Positions 37,943 through 48,194 of a stretch of DNA of 64,000 nt are shown in pieces. A program made the position numbers and the translations under genes. The notes beneath the pieces are model-generated. The model was not told the origin of the DNA, ran no database searches, and saw only the letters and a list, made by a program, of their open reading frames with translations. The stretch comes from Cyclobacterium qasimii M12-11B. Lineage in GTDB: Bacteria; Bacteroidota; Bacteroidia; Cytophagales; Cyclobacteriaceae. The stretch spans positions 1 through 64,000 of the forward strand of contig NZ_ATNM01000071.1 of the NCBI RefSeq assembly GCF_000427295.1. The letters run 5' to 3'. The first letter of the stretch is position 1, and the number at the start of each line of letters is the position of its first letter.

Positions 37943-39895
37943 TTATTGCTTGCTAATGGTAAAATCCATCTTTCCGGCTTTTACATCGCCATTGCTTGTA
38001 AGGTTGATTCGGTAGATGTTTCCACCCCATTTATCCTTAATACCCTCATCTTCTGGTTGATCAAAAGGAATTTCTTCCACCTTAACTTCCATTCCACTAG
38101 GGTTATATTGAATTTCGAATGGTGCAAGCTTACCATCTTTACCTTTATACGCAATAGAGATTAAACCAGGTTTCACCACTGTGACCGGATAAATGGTCAT
38201 CAGGTGTTGGACAATATCTCCTGAAGCCGATAATTGGTATTTATCGCTTACGGTTACCCTTTTACCACGATCCAACTTTAGCTCTCTCTTCCAGGAATCA
38301 AGTCCTGATGATTCTGGATAAGCCATACTGATATCCAATGTCATGGCCGTACTGCTCTTTTTTGCTTCATGAGAAACATGGGTGGCTTTGAATTCCACAC
38401 CCGCTTTTTGTGTCACGCCATTGATAGTAGGCAGGTTGTGGTAATCTGAACGGTTGAACCAAATGGAATACCGCTCCCCACTGAAAGTCCTTCGGGTATA
38501 GGTCCCACTTCCCACATCGATAAGCAAAGGATTCCCATCATAATAAACCACATAATTACCGATATCATTATGGTTATGGCTTTCATCATTGTGTCCACCC
38601 TTAGCAGCAAGGAAAAAGCCATCTGTGCTTCCTTCCGTGTCGCGCGCTACCATTACCTGAATGTCAGAGAGCCATACGTCTTTAGGTAAAGGAAGGCCCT
38701 TCTCCGCATTGTCAAATTCTTCCTGCATAAACACTTCAAAGAAATGTCTGAAGTAATGAAACCTGGGCAAGGCTTTTTCATTTTGCTCCATATAATAAGC
38801 TCCAAACTTCATCATGTCCGGATCCTGAATGGCTTTACCATACCTATAGATCATGGCTGCGGCCATCTTAGGTTTGGGGCTTGCATCTGCAAAATTCAGA
38901 AAGTAGTCTTCACTAATTTGGGCCCTATAGATAAAGCGCCCCATATTCTTCACTTTTTCATCTTCATAAGCAAACTGATAAGCACCATTTGATGCCTCAT
39001 TCAACAAAGAAAGGTTGTCAAATAAGGAAGCAGCTGCAGCTCCCCAATAACCAGGGCCTTCATCACAGCCTCCATCTTCCGGATAAGGCGTTAAAAATTC
39101 GTCCAGTACTTGTGTAGCCTTGTAAACATGGGCCACCCTTTTTTCTTCATCATCCTCCAATAATAATGCGGAATTGATCCAGTTAGAGCAAATCCAGGGA
39201 TTCCAGTTATTTGGGCGTCTTCCATTGGCATTGGCTGCCATCCAACCGTGATGCTTGTTCATCAGAGGTTCGAAAATGCGGTACTCGGTTTCATGCCGGA
39301 TTCTTTTTCTTATTTGGGGTGAAATTTCATCAAATTTTTCTCCGAAAAAGTAATCTGCCCAAGCCAGGTAAGTGGCCGTTTCTGCGGCAAATAAATCTAC
39401 AAAAGGTTTGGATACATCCATCAGCCCGGAGTATTCATCTGATTTTGGCAAGTGGGCAGGTACGCCCCAAAAGGATTCTTCGCATATTGACCAAACACCA
39501 TTGACAATGGGATCGATAAACCGCCCTTTGTTTTCATAGAGTTCCGCCAAAATCATGGCGCCTAAAATCCTCCTTTTTTCAAAGGTCATGTCTTGGTATT
39601 CGGTCCTGTTTCCATTTCTGTGAATCAACAGCGACTTTGTAGCAGGGATATAAGGCCAGGAATAATCGAGATTCTCATTGGCATAATCGAGAAAAAACTC
39701 CATTTGCTCTTTGTCAGCCTTGCTCCATGCTTCTCTATCGTCCAAAGCTGGAAAAGGATGCCAATCTTTCAGTGGAATAAGTACCTCAGCTAGCTGTTGT
39801 TCGCTGTATTTGCCACTAACCAAGTGCTGGGCAAAAACATTGGCTGACAATAAAATCCCTGAAATGAGCAGGAATAAACTTTTGTATTTCATCAT
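37943..39895 (-). CDS. Heparinase II/III-family polysaccharide lyase
   Basis: The 650-residue protein has a signal peptide (LFLLISGILLSANVFAQ). The N-terminal (alpha/alpha) toroid has WMAANANGRRPNNWNPWICSNW, with the Asn-Asn-Trp motif typical of these lyases. The C-terminal heparinase II/III beta-sheet domain has GGHNDESHNHNDIGNYVVYYDGNPLLIDVG and the Tyr-rich TYTRRTFSGERYSIW. This family uses Tyr/His beta-elimination on uronic-acid linkages (heparin/heparan, alginate, or other acidic glycans). The PL subfamily and substrate cannot be read from sequence alone. It is the last gene of the PUL operon, 22 bp after the next lyase. A paralogue relic lies at 35382. Confidence 0.82.
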   Translation of the reverse strand: MMKYKSLFLLISGILLSANVFAQHLVSGKYSEQQLAEVLIPLKDWHPFPALDDREAWSKADKEQMEFFLDYANENLDYSWPYIPATKSLLIHRNGNRTEYQDMTFEKRRILGAMILAELYENKGRFIDPIVNGVWSICEESFWGVPAHLPKSDEYSGLMDVSKPFVDLFAAETATYLAWADYFFGEKFDEISPQIRKRIRHETEYRIFEPLMNKHHGWMAANANGRRPNNWNPWICSNWINSALLLEDDEEKRVAHVYKATQVLDEFLTPYPEDGGCDEGPGYWGAAAASLFDNLSLLNEASNGAYQFAYEDEKVKNMGRFIYRAQISEDYFLNFADASPKPKMAAAMIYRYGKAIQDPDMMKFGAYYMEQNEKALPRFHYFRHFFEVFMQEEFDNAEKGLPLPKDVWLSDIQVMVARDTEGSTDGFFLAAKGGHNDESHNHNDIGNYVVYYDGNPLLIDVGSGTYTRRTFSGERYSIWFNRSDYHNLPTINGVTQKAGVEFKATHVSHEAKKSSTAMTLDISMAYPESSGLDSWKRELKLDRGKRVTVSDKYQLSASGDIVQHLMTIYPVTVVKPGLISIAYKGKDGKLAPFEIQYNPSGMEVKVEEIPFDQPEDEGIKDKWGGNIYRINLTSNGDVKAGKMDFTISKQ

Positions 39896-39917
39896 TTTTA
39901 TTTGGGTTTAAAATTAT

Positions 39918-42071
39918 TTACTTGTAGAACAATCGATGGGAGCCTTTTAATAAATGGATTTTTATAAAACCATCTGCAGAGCTAGTAGATTCCACCAATT
40001 CATCGTCTAAATATAAGCTTTTTGACGGTTTATTTATTAGGTAAAGATCCGTGGCTTCGGGTACAATAACACTTACAAATTGATGATCCATCCATAAGGT
40101 CACTGTTTTCTCCGCTTTAAATTCAAGTTCCTGGCTGGTGAAAAACCTGGCGTTTTTCGCAAATAGGAAACTAGTAGTCCCCTTTATTTCCCTATGCACT
40201 AAAAAATCCCCCTCAAATTTGAGCCCCTTATATTCAATAGAATGCCCAGTCTGGGTACTGTTCAATATTAGGTCTTTTGCTCCATTAGCATGTTGGATCA
40301 AGTTGATTTCATAACCCTTTTCAATGCTACGCTCCAGGTTCATTTTGACCTCCGTCTGCTTAATGGGATTCAATAAAGTCAGTACTTGCTTTCCTCCCAG
40401 CTCATCAGGCGAGTAGACCGCCTCCAACCTGTTGTGATCTGGGTAGCCGGGATAGCTGGAAGGTACAGCTGAAGCCACCAAGTGTTGATTGACCGAATCC
40501 GGTGTTGTCAGGTATAGTATTTCTAAAGCTGTACCCTCCACGGTCGGATAATGATCAATAGCCGCCAAATAGGAGCTATTTAAAAGAACGGTGTCAACTT
40601 TACTCTCATTGGAAGGATGAAGGTAAGAGTAAATCTTTTCTCCTTCTCCAACCTTTACCTCATCCAATAGAAGGACATAGGCTTTTGAAGATTCCGTGCC
40701 ATGTAACAACAACATGCTTCGGTTATGTTGAGAAGTGGCCAATGCCGTACCAGCATCTCCCATGGCATAGTCAAATGAGCTGCGGCTTATGCTTTCAATG
40801 ATGCCATTCCCTGTACGGGAGGCATGATCATTTCTATTAATGGTAAGGGTATTGTTTAGTGTCGCCGATCGGGTTGGCGCTCCTAATCTCCCACCATTCA
40901 CAAGCAATCTATTGCCAAGGCCTGATAAGGCCAGCCCATTTACTTCCTGATGGGTATGCCACTCGTCCTGGCCCTTTATATTGTAAAGTACGGCATGGAT
41001 TCCCTCCGGATTCATGGCATTTTCCCTTAAAAAAGCGCCACCATCTTCATAAACACTGCTTTTGGGAAGTTTGGGATAAGGCAATTCCTTTTGTGGAAGC
41101 AGGTAACTGATAATATGGCCTCTCTTTTTATCTTCTTCATGAAACCATGCCGCATAAGCAGCGGCCTCCGCATCAAAATTCCCTACCCGGGCATGCAGTA
41201 AATCATTGCTTAAAAACTGGGTAGGAAGCATGTCCCCTATTATGGCCATCTCCTTGCTATTGTTCACACTGGCACTGAACAGCCAACGGTGGAACTTTTG
41301 CAGTTGTTCATTGGAAAAGTATCGCTTATCTATTCCTGTAAATTCCAATACATCCATATAGCCTGCTTTGGAAATACGGCTGTCCCCTCCCCCTACTCTT
41401 TCCCAAGCGTAATGTATGGTAATCGGAGAAACCCCATCAGGAGTAATCTGGGCCATGGTCCCTTTAAAATAGGCCTCATCAGGTCCGGTTCTAAGTCCCT
41501 TGTAAATATCCCAAACCCCATGGGTGCCGAGCCTTACTTCCGTCCAACTGCCTTTACGATTTATTTTAAATATTTGGGATTCAATCACCTTTTCACAGGC
41601 AAGAATCTCTTCTTGGGTCAAATCATTGTAAACAATGTCAAGTGCCAGAATCGCCACAAAGAATGAGCTCATTGGAGGTACTACGCCTCCCCAGTTTCTT
41701 TTTTCAGTAGGCTTTAATTTTGAGTATTGATTTAAGATTAAATCTTTAACCTTTTGAGAATACCTCGATTTATCTTCCGGATTTAAAATATAGGCCAAGG
41801 CAACAGCACCTATATAATCTTGTAATTCGTAGGCTCCCCTTTCCTCCAGATTAAAACCTTCTTCTGTAATCTTAAAAGCATCGGAAGCCATGGATTTCCA
41901 TGGTTCATAATAGGCTTTTTCTCTGTGTTGCTCAAATTGATCTTCTGTAACAATCAAAAATGGATGTGAAGCAACCTGAGCGGATACGCTTACTGTCTCC
42001 ACAGCTAAAAGAAATAGCATTCCTACAATGTACCAGCCATTTCTGATAGAAGTTGATTTGATTTTAAACAT
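39918..42071 (-). CDS. Toroid-type polysaccharide lyase, heparinase II/III-like
   Basis: The 717-residue protein has a signal peptide (YIVGMLFLLAVETVSVSAQ). An (alpha/alpha) toroid region (YIGAVALAYILNPEDKSRYSQ, NWGGVVPPMSSFFVAILALD) is followed by DEWHTHQEVNGLALSGLGNRLLVN, matching the heparinase-type sheet domain with the histidines of the active-site region. The remaining 300 residues are beta-sandwich. The assignment to a PL family is open; PL37- or PL21-like architectures are similar. It is in operon with the lyase downstream (22 bp). Confidence 0.7.
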   Translation of the reverse strand: MFKIKSTSIRNGWYIVGMLFLLAVETVSVSAQVASHPFLIVTEDQFEQHREKAYYEPWKSMASDAFKITEEGFNLEERGAYELQDYIGAVALAYILNPEDKSRYSQKVKDLILNQYSKLKPTEKRNWGGVVPPMSSFFVAILALDIVYNDLTQEEILACEKVIESQIFKINRKGSWTEVRLGTHGVWDIYKGLRTGPDEAYFKGTMAQITPDGVSPITIHYAWERVGGGDSRISKAGYMDVLEFTGIDKRYFSNEQLQKFHRWLFSASVNNSKEMAIIGDMLPTQFLSNDLLHARVGNFDAEAAAYAAWFHEEDKKRGHIISYLLPQKELPYPKLPKSSVYEDGGAFLRENAMNPEGIHAVLYNIKGQDEWHTHQEVNGLALSGLGNRLLVNGGRLGAPTRSATLNNTLTINRNDHASRTGNGIIESISRSSFDYAMGDAGTALATSQHNRSMLLLHGTESSKAYVLLLDEVKVGEGEKIYSYLHPSNESKVDTVLLNSSYLAAIDHYPTVEGTALEILYLTTPDSVNQHLVASAVPSSYPGYPDHNRLEAVYSPDELGGKQVLTLLNPIKQTEVKMNLERSIEKGYEINLIQHANGAKDLILNSTQTGHSIEYKGLKFEGDFLVHREIKGTTSFLFAKNARFFTSQELEFKAEKTVTLWMDHQFVSVIVPEATDLYLINKPSKSLYLDDELVESTSSADGFIKIHLLKGSHRLFYK

Positions 42072-42193
42072 AATTTTGATTGGTGGAAGTCATATTAATT
42101 CTCAAAGTAAACAGTCTCCAAAGGATCTGTAAAAAGTAAGGGCTCCATTTATTCTGGAAATTTATGAGCTCTTAAAGGAGCCCTATAATTCAA

Positions 42194-43633
42194 TCAGTCC
42201 AATTCGTACAGATAAAGTACAGATGGATTTGGCCAGGGTTCAGGATAAGCCTTGTCTCTATTTGGTGGAAGGGTTTCCCATTTCAAACGATAGGTTTTTC
42301 CATTTTCCGATTGCCCCAGGTCTTGTGCATTCCTTATTTCCAGCCCCTCAAAGTCTCCTTCCAATTTAAGATCTGCACCAAAGCTTTCTGGTTTTAACAC
42401 TTCACCAATGGTATTTAAATCTTTGTCCAGAAGCAACATTCCCTCTCCATATTTAATGTGCTTGTAACCCAGTTCAAAATTCCCATCTTCCCTTAGGTTA
42501 AAATCACCTAAGCGAACCTCCGTGGGTATACTTCCCCCTCCCGAGAATTCCCATCGATAATCCCAATTGGTCACTTGCCTGGCTTTCCATGCACCCTCTT
42601 CGATCTTGCTTACGTAAAATTGTATATTACCCTTTTCATCGTATTTATGGAAAGCCATCAATGGCTCATTGTTCTCGTCCAAACATAACTTTGCTGCCAG
42701 ATTAATTATCCCTCCTTTAGGAGGTACAGGATCCACAATCACACTTTTCTGAGCAATAGTGACAGGGACAGTCAGCTTATTTCCGAATGCATCGTACCAA
42801 TTTATCATGTCCGGGCTTTTGATATAGGAGAGGTCATGATTGGTCGCACAATCAGGCGTATCTCTCCAGACCCAATACATATGGTACCAATTGTCAGCTC
42901 TTAAGGAAGGCTGAGACGCATAGGCATTCATTTCTCCCATTCCATCCGTCAGAGGGCTGTCTAATAAGCGTGTCCATCCTTTAGAAGCAACATCATAAAT
43001 ATTGTAGATTTCATTCCCATTTCCACTTCCTCCATCTCTGTAATGAAACAACAGACGACCTTCTCTGTCCTTCATGAAATGCGGGTAAGTACAGCGCTTT
43101 TCATTCGAACCTACCATCTCCATTTCTTGTTTTAAACTGCTTATATCATAAGGAGTATGTCCTCGGAAATAGGTAATGGGATGGACATGCATGTTCCCCG
43201 CCATATGCAGGTATCCCTCAGCATCAATACCTATGGTAACTGAGTTATGACTGTCCCATCCAAGGGTAGTACTTGTTCCCTTACCCTCATCCCTATCAAA
43301 AACTGGCAAACGGTGCAGTTCAAATTTATCCTCATTCAAGTTCCTTTGCCCCACAGTCATGTGCCTGTCTTTGTCATAATACGCAATGTATTGACGGTCT
43401 TCATGTGTAAGCAGGGAAAAGCCGACTGAATGGCCTGCCCACACACTGTCTATGGGTATGATCTTGCTCACTGTAAGTTTTTGGTCGCGCTCATCTATTA
43501 CGATGGGCTCATTTTTTGCTTCTTGTGATTCCTGGCTTTTGGGGCTACAAGAGACCAAAGCAAAAAACAAAAGCCATAAAAAACTATAATTGTTATTCAT
43601 CATCCAATTCATTGGTTGTTTATATTTTTTCAA
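42194..43633 (-). CDS. BNR_4 seven-bladed propeller lyase, PL24/PL25-like
   Basis: The 479-residue lipoprotein (signal ending FALVSCS) has the BNR_4 pattern. It includes DSVWAGHSVGFSLLTHEDRQYIAYYD, WDSHNSVTIGIDAEGYLHMAGNMH and KRCTYPHFMKDREGRLLFHYRDG. These match the ulvan lyase families PL24 and PL25, where His in SHNS and in GNMH sit at the active site. That makes a uronate-containing, possibly ulvan-like, substrate plausible. No sulfatase or GH88/GH105 gene is in the window, which is unusual for an ulvan locus. It lies between the PL8 gene and the toroid lyases in the same operon. Confidence 0.75.
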   Translation of the reverse strand: MKKYKQPMNWMMNNNYSFLWLLFFALVSCSPKSQESQEAKNEPIVIDERDQKLTVSKIIPIDSVWAGHSVGFSLLTHEDRQYIAYYDKDRHMTVGQRNLNEDKFELHRLPVFDRDEGKGTSTTLGWDSHNSVTIGIDAEGYLHMAGNMHVHPITYFRGHTPYDISSLKQEMEMVGSNEKRCTYPHFMKDREGRLLFHYRDGGSGNGNEIYNIYDVASKGWTRLLDSPLTDGMGEMNAYASQPSLRADNWYHMYWVWRDTPDCATNHDLSYIKSPDMINWYDAFGNKLTVPVTIAQKSVIVDPVPPKGGIINLAAKLCLDENNEPLMAFHKYDEKGNIQFYVSKIEEGAWKARQVTNWDYRWEFSGGGSIPTEVRLGDFNLREDGNFELGYKHIKYGEGMLLLDKDLNTIGEVLKPESFGADLKLEGDFEGLEIRNAQDLGQSENGKTYRLKWETLPPNRDKAYPEPWPNPSVLYLYELD

Positions 43634-43666
43634 ATAAAAGGTAGTGTGTATTGAATACTAATAGGT

Positions 43667-45867
43667 TTAATCGCCCAATATTACACTAATACCTGCAAAT
43701 TCACCTTCCGGTAGCTTTACAGTCAAATCACTCAGCCAACTTTCAGCATTCCAATCAATTGACAGCTTGTCATCCTGCAAATCTACCTGGCTATTGACCT
43801 GCAGATGGATTTTGCTCAATTTCCTACTTGGATCGGATACTGCCATTTTAGCAATTTTATTACCGTCAAGGTGAATTAAAAGCAAGCCTGGACCATCCAT
43901 AGTTATTTCCAAACCATTGCCTATATTCAATTTACCAGCTTTATAGAAATTGGCCTGTACCTGCAGCAATTGATTGTGCCTGACAGCCTGAATGGCTGGG
44001 GTATTTGATAAAATTTCAATTTGATCATTGCTGCGATAGGCCTTTGTTTCTTCTAATGAAGCATTGGGCAACACCAAATAGGCATAATTTTCTTCCCTCA
44101 CATTGGCGCCATGGTTTACCCAAAGGCTAAAGACATCCTTCGAAACATCTTCCTGAGGAGCCCTTGTTTGTTTGTTGATGCCTGTCCAACTTCCAGTGAC
44201 TTCACCAAAAGCCAATCCTAGGTTCTCGGGCTGTAATAAAAAATAACCTACCCGGTCATGATGCACCCAATCAATGTCTTCAAGCGCATAATCTCCCCGC
44301 TCCAAAGTTTTCAATTCTTGATTTGATTGGACGTGTACCTTGCCTGAAAGCAGCAATTGATTTAAGGTGGTAAAAACCTCTTGTTTGCCTTTTGAATCTA
44401 TTCCCGTTCCCAAACAAACGTATTCCTTGTCAAAGAAAACCAGCTCTTTTTGGCTTTTAATGGATCATGTGGACTGATAAAATCAAAAGCTACACTGCCA
44501 TACAAATTATCTGTCACAGCTCCCACGAAGTCCGTATACCCTGGTTTTTGAATTTGATCACCATCAGGTAGTGCTTCCTTTTGCAGAATAGTTGCTCCAG
44601 GTATTTTCTGGTAATCCATGACTGGAAATATATCGAAGTATTCTAGTCCTGTTAATGAAAGGTGGTTGGTCCCATCTCCACGGTGATGATTCTTTAATCC
44701 TTCACTGTTATAGGGTACTTCCATGTTGTCGTTCCTTATGGAGTACATCCTTACCGAAGTAAAATAGTCAGGCCTTTGGAAGGTGAAGTATTCTGTCTGC
44801 CAGAAATACTTGCTATAAGAAAGGGTAACATGCTCGATCCCTTCTTCCCTTACCCGTATAATTTCTTCCAAATCCGCTTTCCGATAATCGGTCGCCTCCA
44901 CTAGTTTTCTTGGGGTGGCGGCATTGAGGGCATGTATGGCTCCTGGTCGGGCAACACTCCTGTTTTTAGCACCAGCATCAAAGAATTTACCGAATGACAA
45001 ATTTTTGCTTATGCCATCCAAATAGTAATCGACCAGGATTTCCACTTTATCCTCAGAAAAAGCATATTGCGTACCTGCTGTATATACTACCCATTCCACA
45101 AATGAATCTGCATAGCTCAATCCATAGGATGCCGTATTATTAACACGGTCCATCCTATGGTGAAAACTGAAATCCCTTTGTAGTCCTCGACTGCCTGTAG
45201 TAAACTTAATCTCTCCTTCAATTACCTTTAAAACGGTTTCGAATTTTTCTATTTCTCCTAGAAAAAGCAGGTTCTTGGCAAGTATTCCCGCTATTTTTAT
45301 CCTGTCACCACTTGGCCTTGCTCCAGAAGCATTCAGATGTGCCCTTCCGATAATGGGTTGGGCATCCTTCACCATTTGCTCTGGCATTTCCTCCCCTATC
45401 AATAGCATTACTGCTACAAGGTTGTTGGGTGTACCTATTTGATTGTACCACCAGTTCTCGCAGAAATAATCGTTTTGCACCCAATGGTCTAAAGCTGCTG
45501 TGATGGCTTGCTTTACTTTTTGACTGTCCCTGAATTCAGAGTCAGGCTGTCTGTAAGCTTTGGCCAGGCTGACCATATTACTCGTATGAAAATAATGTTC
45601 AAAGCCAGTCCTGGATACATCCTGGTAATTAATCCCTGGCCAGGTACCATCCGTATTTTGAGTATCGAGTAGGCCTGCTATGGCTGCATCATCTATCCCC
45701 GCGGCAAGGTACTCTCCCACTACCCTCTCCCTCACCAATTCAAAATCGGTGGGAGCGGATAGTGCAAAAGAAACACTTGCAACAAGAAAGAATAAAACAC
45801 TTCCTAAAAGCTTAATCGGGCAATGGGATATTTGTTCTCTCCTGACAGCTGTTTTTATATTTATCAC
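43667..45867 (-). CDS. PL8-family polysaccharide lyase (frameshifted in this sequence)
   Basis: One gene is split in two ORFs (45867-44398 and 44413-43667). One base added to the A-run 44436-44439 restores KKSWFFFDKEYVCLGTGI, a conserved PL8 stretch, and gives 733 residues. PL8 features are the toroid with WPGINYQDVSRTGFEHYFH, CENWWYNQIGTPNNL (catalytic Asn), FSFHHRMDRVNNTASYGLSYADSF (His and Tyr), then the super-sandwich with HRGDGTNHLSLTG. PL8 enzymes cleave hyaluronan, chondroitin or xanthan-type chains. The GTG start overlaps the stop of the preceding lyase gene (GTGA). Confidence 0.87.
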
Positions 45868-47729
45868 AGTGCTTTTAATCTAACCTTTATCACCTCAGCG
45901 TTATTTTCAATAAGGTAGGCAGGGATTCTAATCTCCAATCTTTTTAATCCTTCAATCTGTCTATCGAGCTTCAAAGGTGCTGGATCCAGTGATATTATAG
46001 AAACCATGATCTCAGGGTGAGAAAGGTTCTCTAACATCACTTTTTCCCCATCTTGACTAAGCACAGCACCACCATCCACAATACTTACATCTGCCTGGGT
46101 CATCATCTGCCAGGTGATCATTTTAGTATGGACATTGGTTTCAATTTGGTCTTCAATGACAAGAGAGTTGTTGTCAGGCTTGATAAATTTCCTTGTTGCT
46201 TTTTTTAGGTTATTTCCAAAGACTGGGGTCAAATCAAATTCCGCTTCGGGCTGATCCCCTTTGCTTACATTTACCATTTTAGCAAAACCATCATTTACAT
46301 GAAGTTCATCATTGACAGTCAATGTACTGTGGCCATAATTGTTTTTGGTCAACAAGCTCCAGCGTTCGCAATCCTGGCAAGAACTCCAAAGGTCAAAACC
46401 CGCTTGCTCTAATTCATTGTAATTCTGATTTCCAGGATCAATGCTCCATCTCACGCCATTAAGCTCCCAAATAAATGAGCCTGCATCCAAATTGCCATGA
46501 GAGACGGTTCCTTTACCCCCTTTACCTCCAAAATAATAACCTTCACCATCACGTATGATCACAATTGGGTTTTTACCATCTCCTTTATATACGAGAGGCA
46601 ATTCCGCTTCTTCTGTTTTTTCAAATTGTGCCAACCATACCAAGCCGGCTCCTGCGATCCTGTGAAGCTTGCCAAAGTCAGCAACCGGTTGGCTGAGTTT
46701 ATCATCCTCTATATATAAGGAATTACCAGTCTGTGTAGCAAACCAAGCCAAAATGATATCTCCAGCATTACTGTGTCGATCTCCACAATCTGCATAATTG
46801 TAATAATTTCCTGAAGGAGCAATCGTCAATATCCTGAAATCGGCACTTTCTTTAAAGGCAGGGTAATCGCCTATACCGAAGTCAGTTTTAAAAGCTGTTT
46901 TTAGCATAGCAGAGGTAAGTACAGTAAACGCAGTACCATAACCCCAATAAGTAGAACCTTCAGGATAAGCCCCATCCGGTCCGTATTGCATAAGTCCATT
47001 AGGAATTCCATCAATAGAACGGTGAATGGTTTTGGCTGCTAATTCAATGTCCTGATCAGCAATCACAAGAGAAGCAGCTATCATACCGGCATTACAAACC
47101 TGGTTCCAGTTGTTGGTGCCGTACATTCGACCATTGTTTCCATTCCAGCTTGGCTCAATAGCTTTCTGAATTAAGGCTTCCTTCGCCATCTTCACCGTAG
47201 CAGCTGGCAAATCATCTCCTACCCAGTCAACGGCCAAAGCGACAGCAGTCGCCATCTCTGCCACATCAAGAAAATGAGAAGGATTCCAATCTGAGAAGTT
47301 GCTTACGGCAATGATTTCCTCATTTATTTTATCAAGGTATTTCTTATCCTTTTCGATTATATAGGCAATTCCTAACACATTGACACGATGCAACATGTCT
47401 CTTGAAGTACTCAATAGTCTTCGGCCGATTACATTTCGGGTAAGCACAGGCATAGAGAGTACATCATCCGCATTGGCTTTTAAGGCATGGTAATAATTCC
47501 TCACCAAAGGGTCACTCTTAATCTTTCGCTTCAAGTTTTTTTCAAGTGCTGGCGTAAGCGCCAGTTTAGGCCCTGATTTTTTCAGGTGTCGCTTTAAATA
47601 GTTTACTGTAATTGGGTTCTCCAATTTTACAGTGTCCATTTTAAAGGAATCCGGACTTGCCGCAAATAAAGGGTTCCATAGCAGGGCTATGATAATAAAT
47701 ATTGGAATGATGGGTTTCGTTATTCTCAT
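45864..47729 (-). CDS. Heparinase II/III-family polysaccharide lyase
   Basis: The 621-residue protein has a signal peptide (IIPIFIIIALLWNPLFA). The toroid domain has YGTNNWNQVCNAGMIAASL (Asn-Asn-Trp-Asn) and DGAYPEGSTYWGYGT. The C-terminal sheet domain has FGGKGGKGTVSHGNLDAGSFIWELNGVRW, with the conserved His, and DPGNQNYN. It is the first gene of the downstream PUL operon, after the susD terminator and a 460-bp gap. It is translationally coupled to the PL8 gene. Confidence 0.83.
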   Translation of the reverse strand: MRITKPIIPIFIIIALLWNPLFAASPDSFKMDTVKLENPITVNYLKRHLKKSGPKLALTPALEKNLKRKIKSDPLVRNYYHALKANADDVLSMPVLTRNVIGRRLLSTSRDMLHRVNVLGIAYIIEKDKKYLDKINEEIIAVSNFSDWNPSHFLDVAEMATAVALAVDWVGDDLPAATVKMAKEALIQKAIEPSWNGNNGRMYGTNNWNQVCNAGMIAASLVIADQDIELAAKTIHRSIDGIPNGLMQYGPDGAYPEGSTYWGYGTAFTVLTSAMLKTAFKTDFGIGDYPAFKESADFRILTIAPSGNYYNYADCGDRHSNAGDIILAWFATQTGNSLYIEDDKLSQPVADFGKLHRIAGAGLVWLAQFEKTEEAELPLVYKGDGKNPIVIIRDGEGYYFGGKGGKGTVSHGNLDAGSFIWELNGVRWSIDPGNQNYNELEQAGFDLWSSCQDCERWSLLTKNNYGHSTLTVNDELHVNDGFAKMVNVSKGDQPEAEFDLTPVFGNNLKKATRKFIKPDNNSLVIEDQIETNVHTKMITWQMMTQADVSIVDGGAVLSQDGEKVMLENLSHPEIMVSIISLDPAPLKLDRQIEGLKRLEIRIPAYLIENNAEVIKVRLKAL

Positions 47730-48107
47730 GTTACTAAAAATTATTTTTAAGTATATCTTAAATTACCTGGAAGTGGTTAAAATTTATTTCTCTTTTAGTG
47801 GGTCACGTTAATGGTTTTAGGTGAACTGAGAAATTATTCTCAGAATCGGTTTTTTTTTGATCATCTTAAGTCTGTTAAGTCTACACCTCCAGGCAAAGCT
47901 CCTTCAAATTAATCAGCTGAAGTTTGCTGTATTTTAACCTGGATCTGAACCATTAAAAATGAAAAAATTGAACGTATTCTATGTGAATTATAGAATACCT
48001 ATTTGAGCGCGTTATTTGAATGGGTATTGGGTACATTTTGGGTTTAGTAATTATGGATCAATTTAAAATATCCCCTTTGATTTTCCTTTCCGTTTGTAAA
48101 AAAAGCA
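47730..48107. other. Intergenic region with the lyase-operon promoter
   Basis: This AT-rich spacer between the susD terminator and the first lyase gene should hold a promoter reading leftwards. A palindromic stretch near 47978-48000 (GTATTCTATGTGAATTATAGAATAC: GTATTCTA/TAGAATAC pair) is a candidate regulator-binding site. I see no gene. Confidence 0.45.
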
Positions 48108-48113
48108 CAAAAA

Positions 48114-48162
48114 AACCTGCCGGAATTAAGGTTTCTTTTAAATTAAACCATTCCGGCAGGTT
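48114..48162 (-). terminator. Terminator after susD
   Basis: AACCTGCCGGAAT and ATTCCGGCAGGTT form a 13-bp perfect stem; A7 on the plus-strand left becomes a T-tract on the minus strand. It lies 33 bp past the susD stop and separates susCD from the lyase operon. Confidence 0.85.
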
Positions 48163-48194
48163 ATGCTGCATTATAAATACCAGGTAGTACTTAA

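Noticed and set aside
44398-44413. Programmed ribosomal frameshifting in the PL8 gene
   Set aside because: The break is one of many similar single-base losses at homopolymers across unrelated genes; no slippery heptamer with downstream structure stands out.
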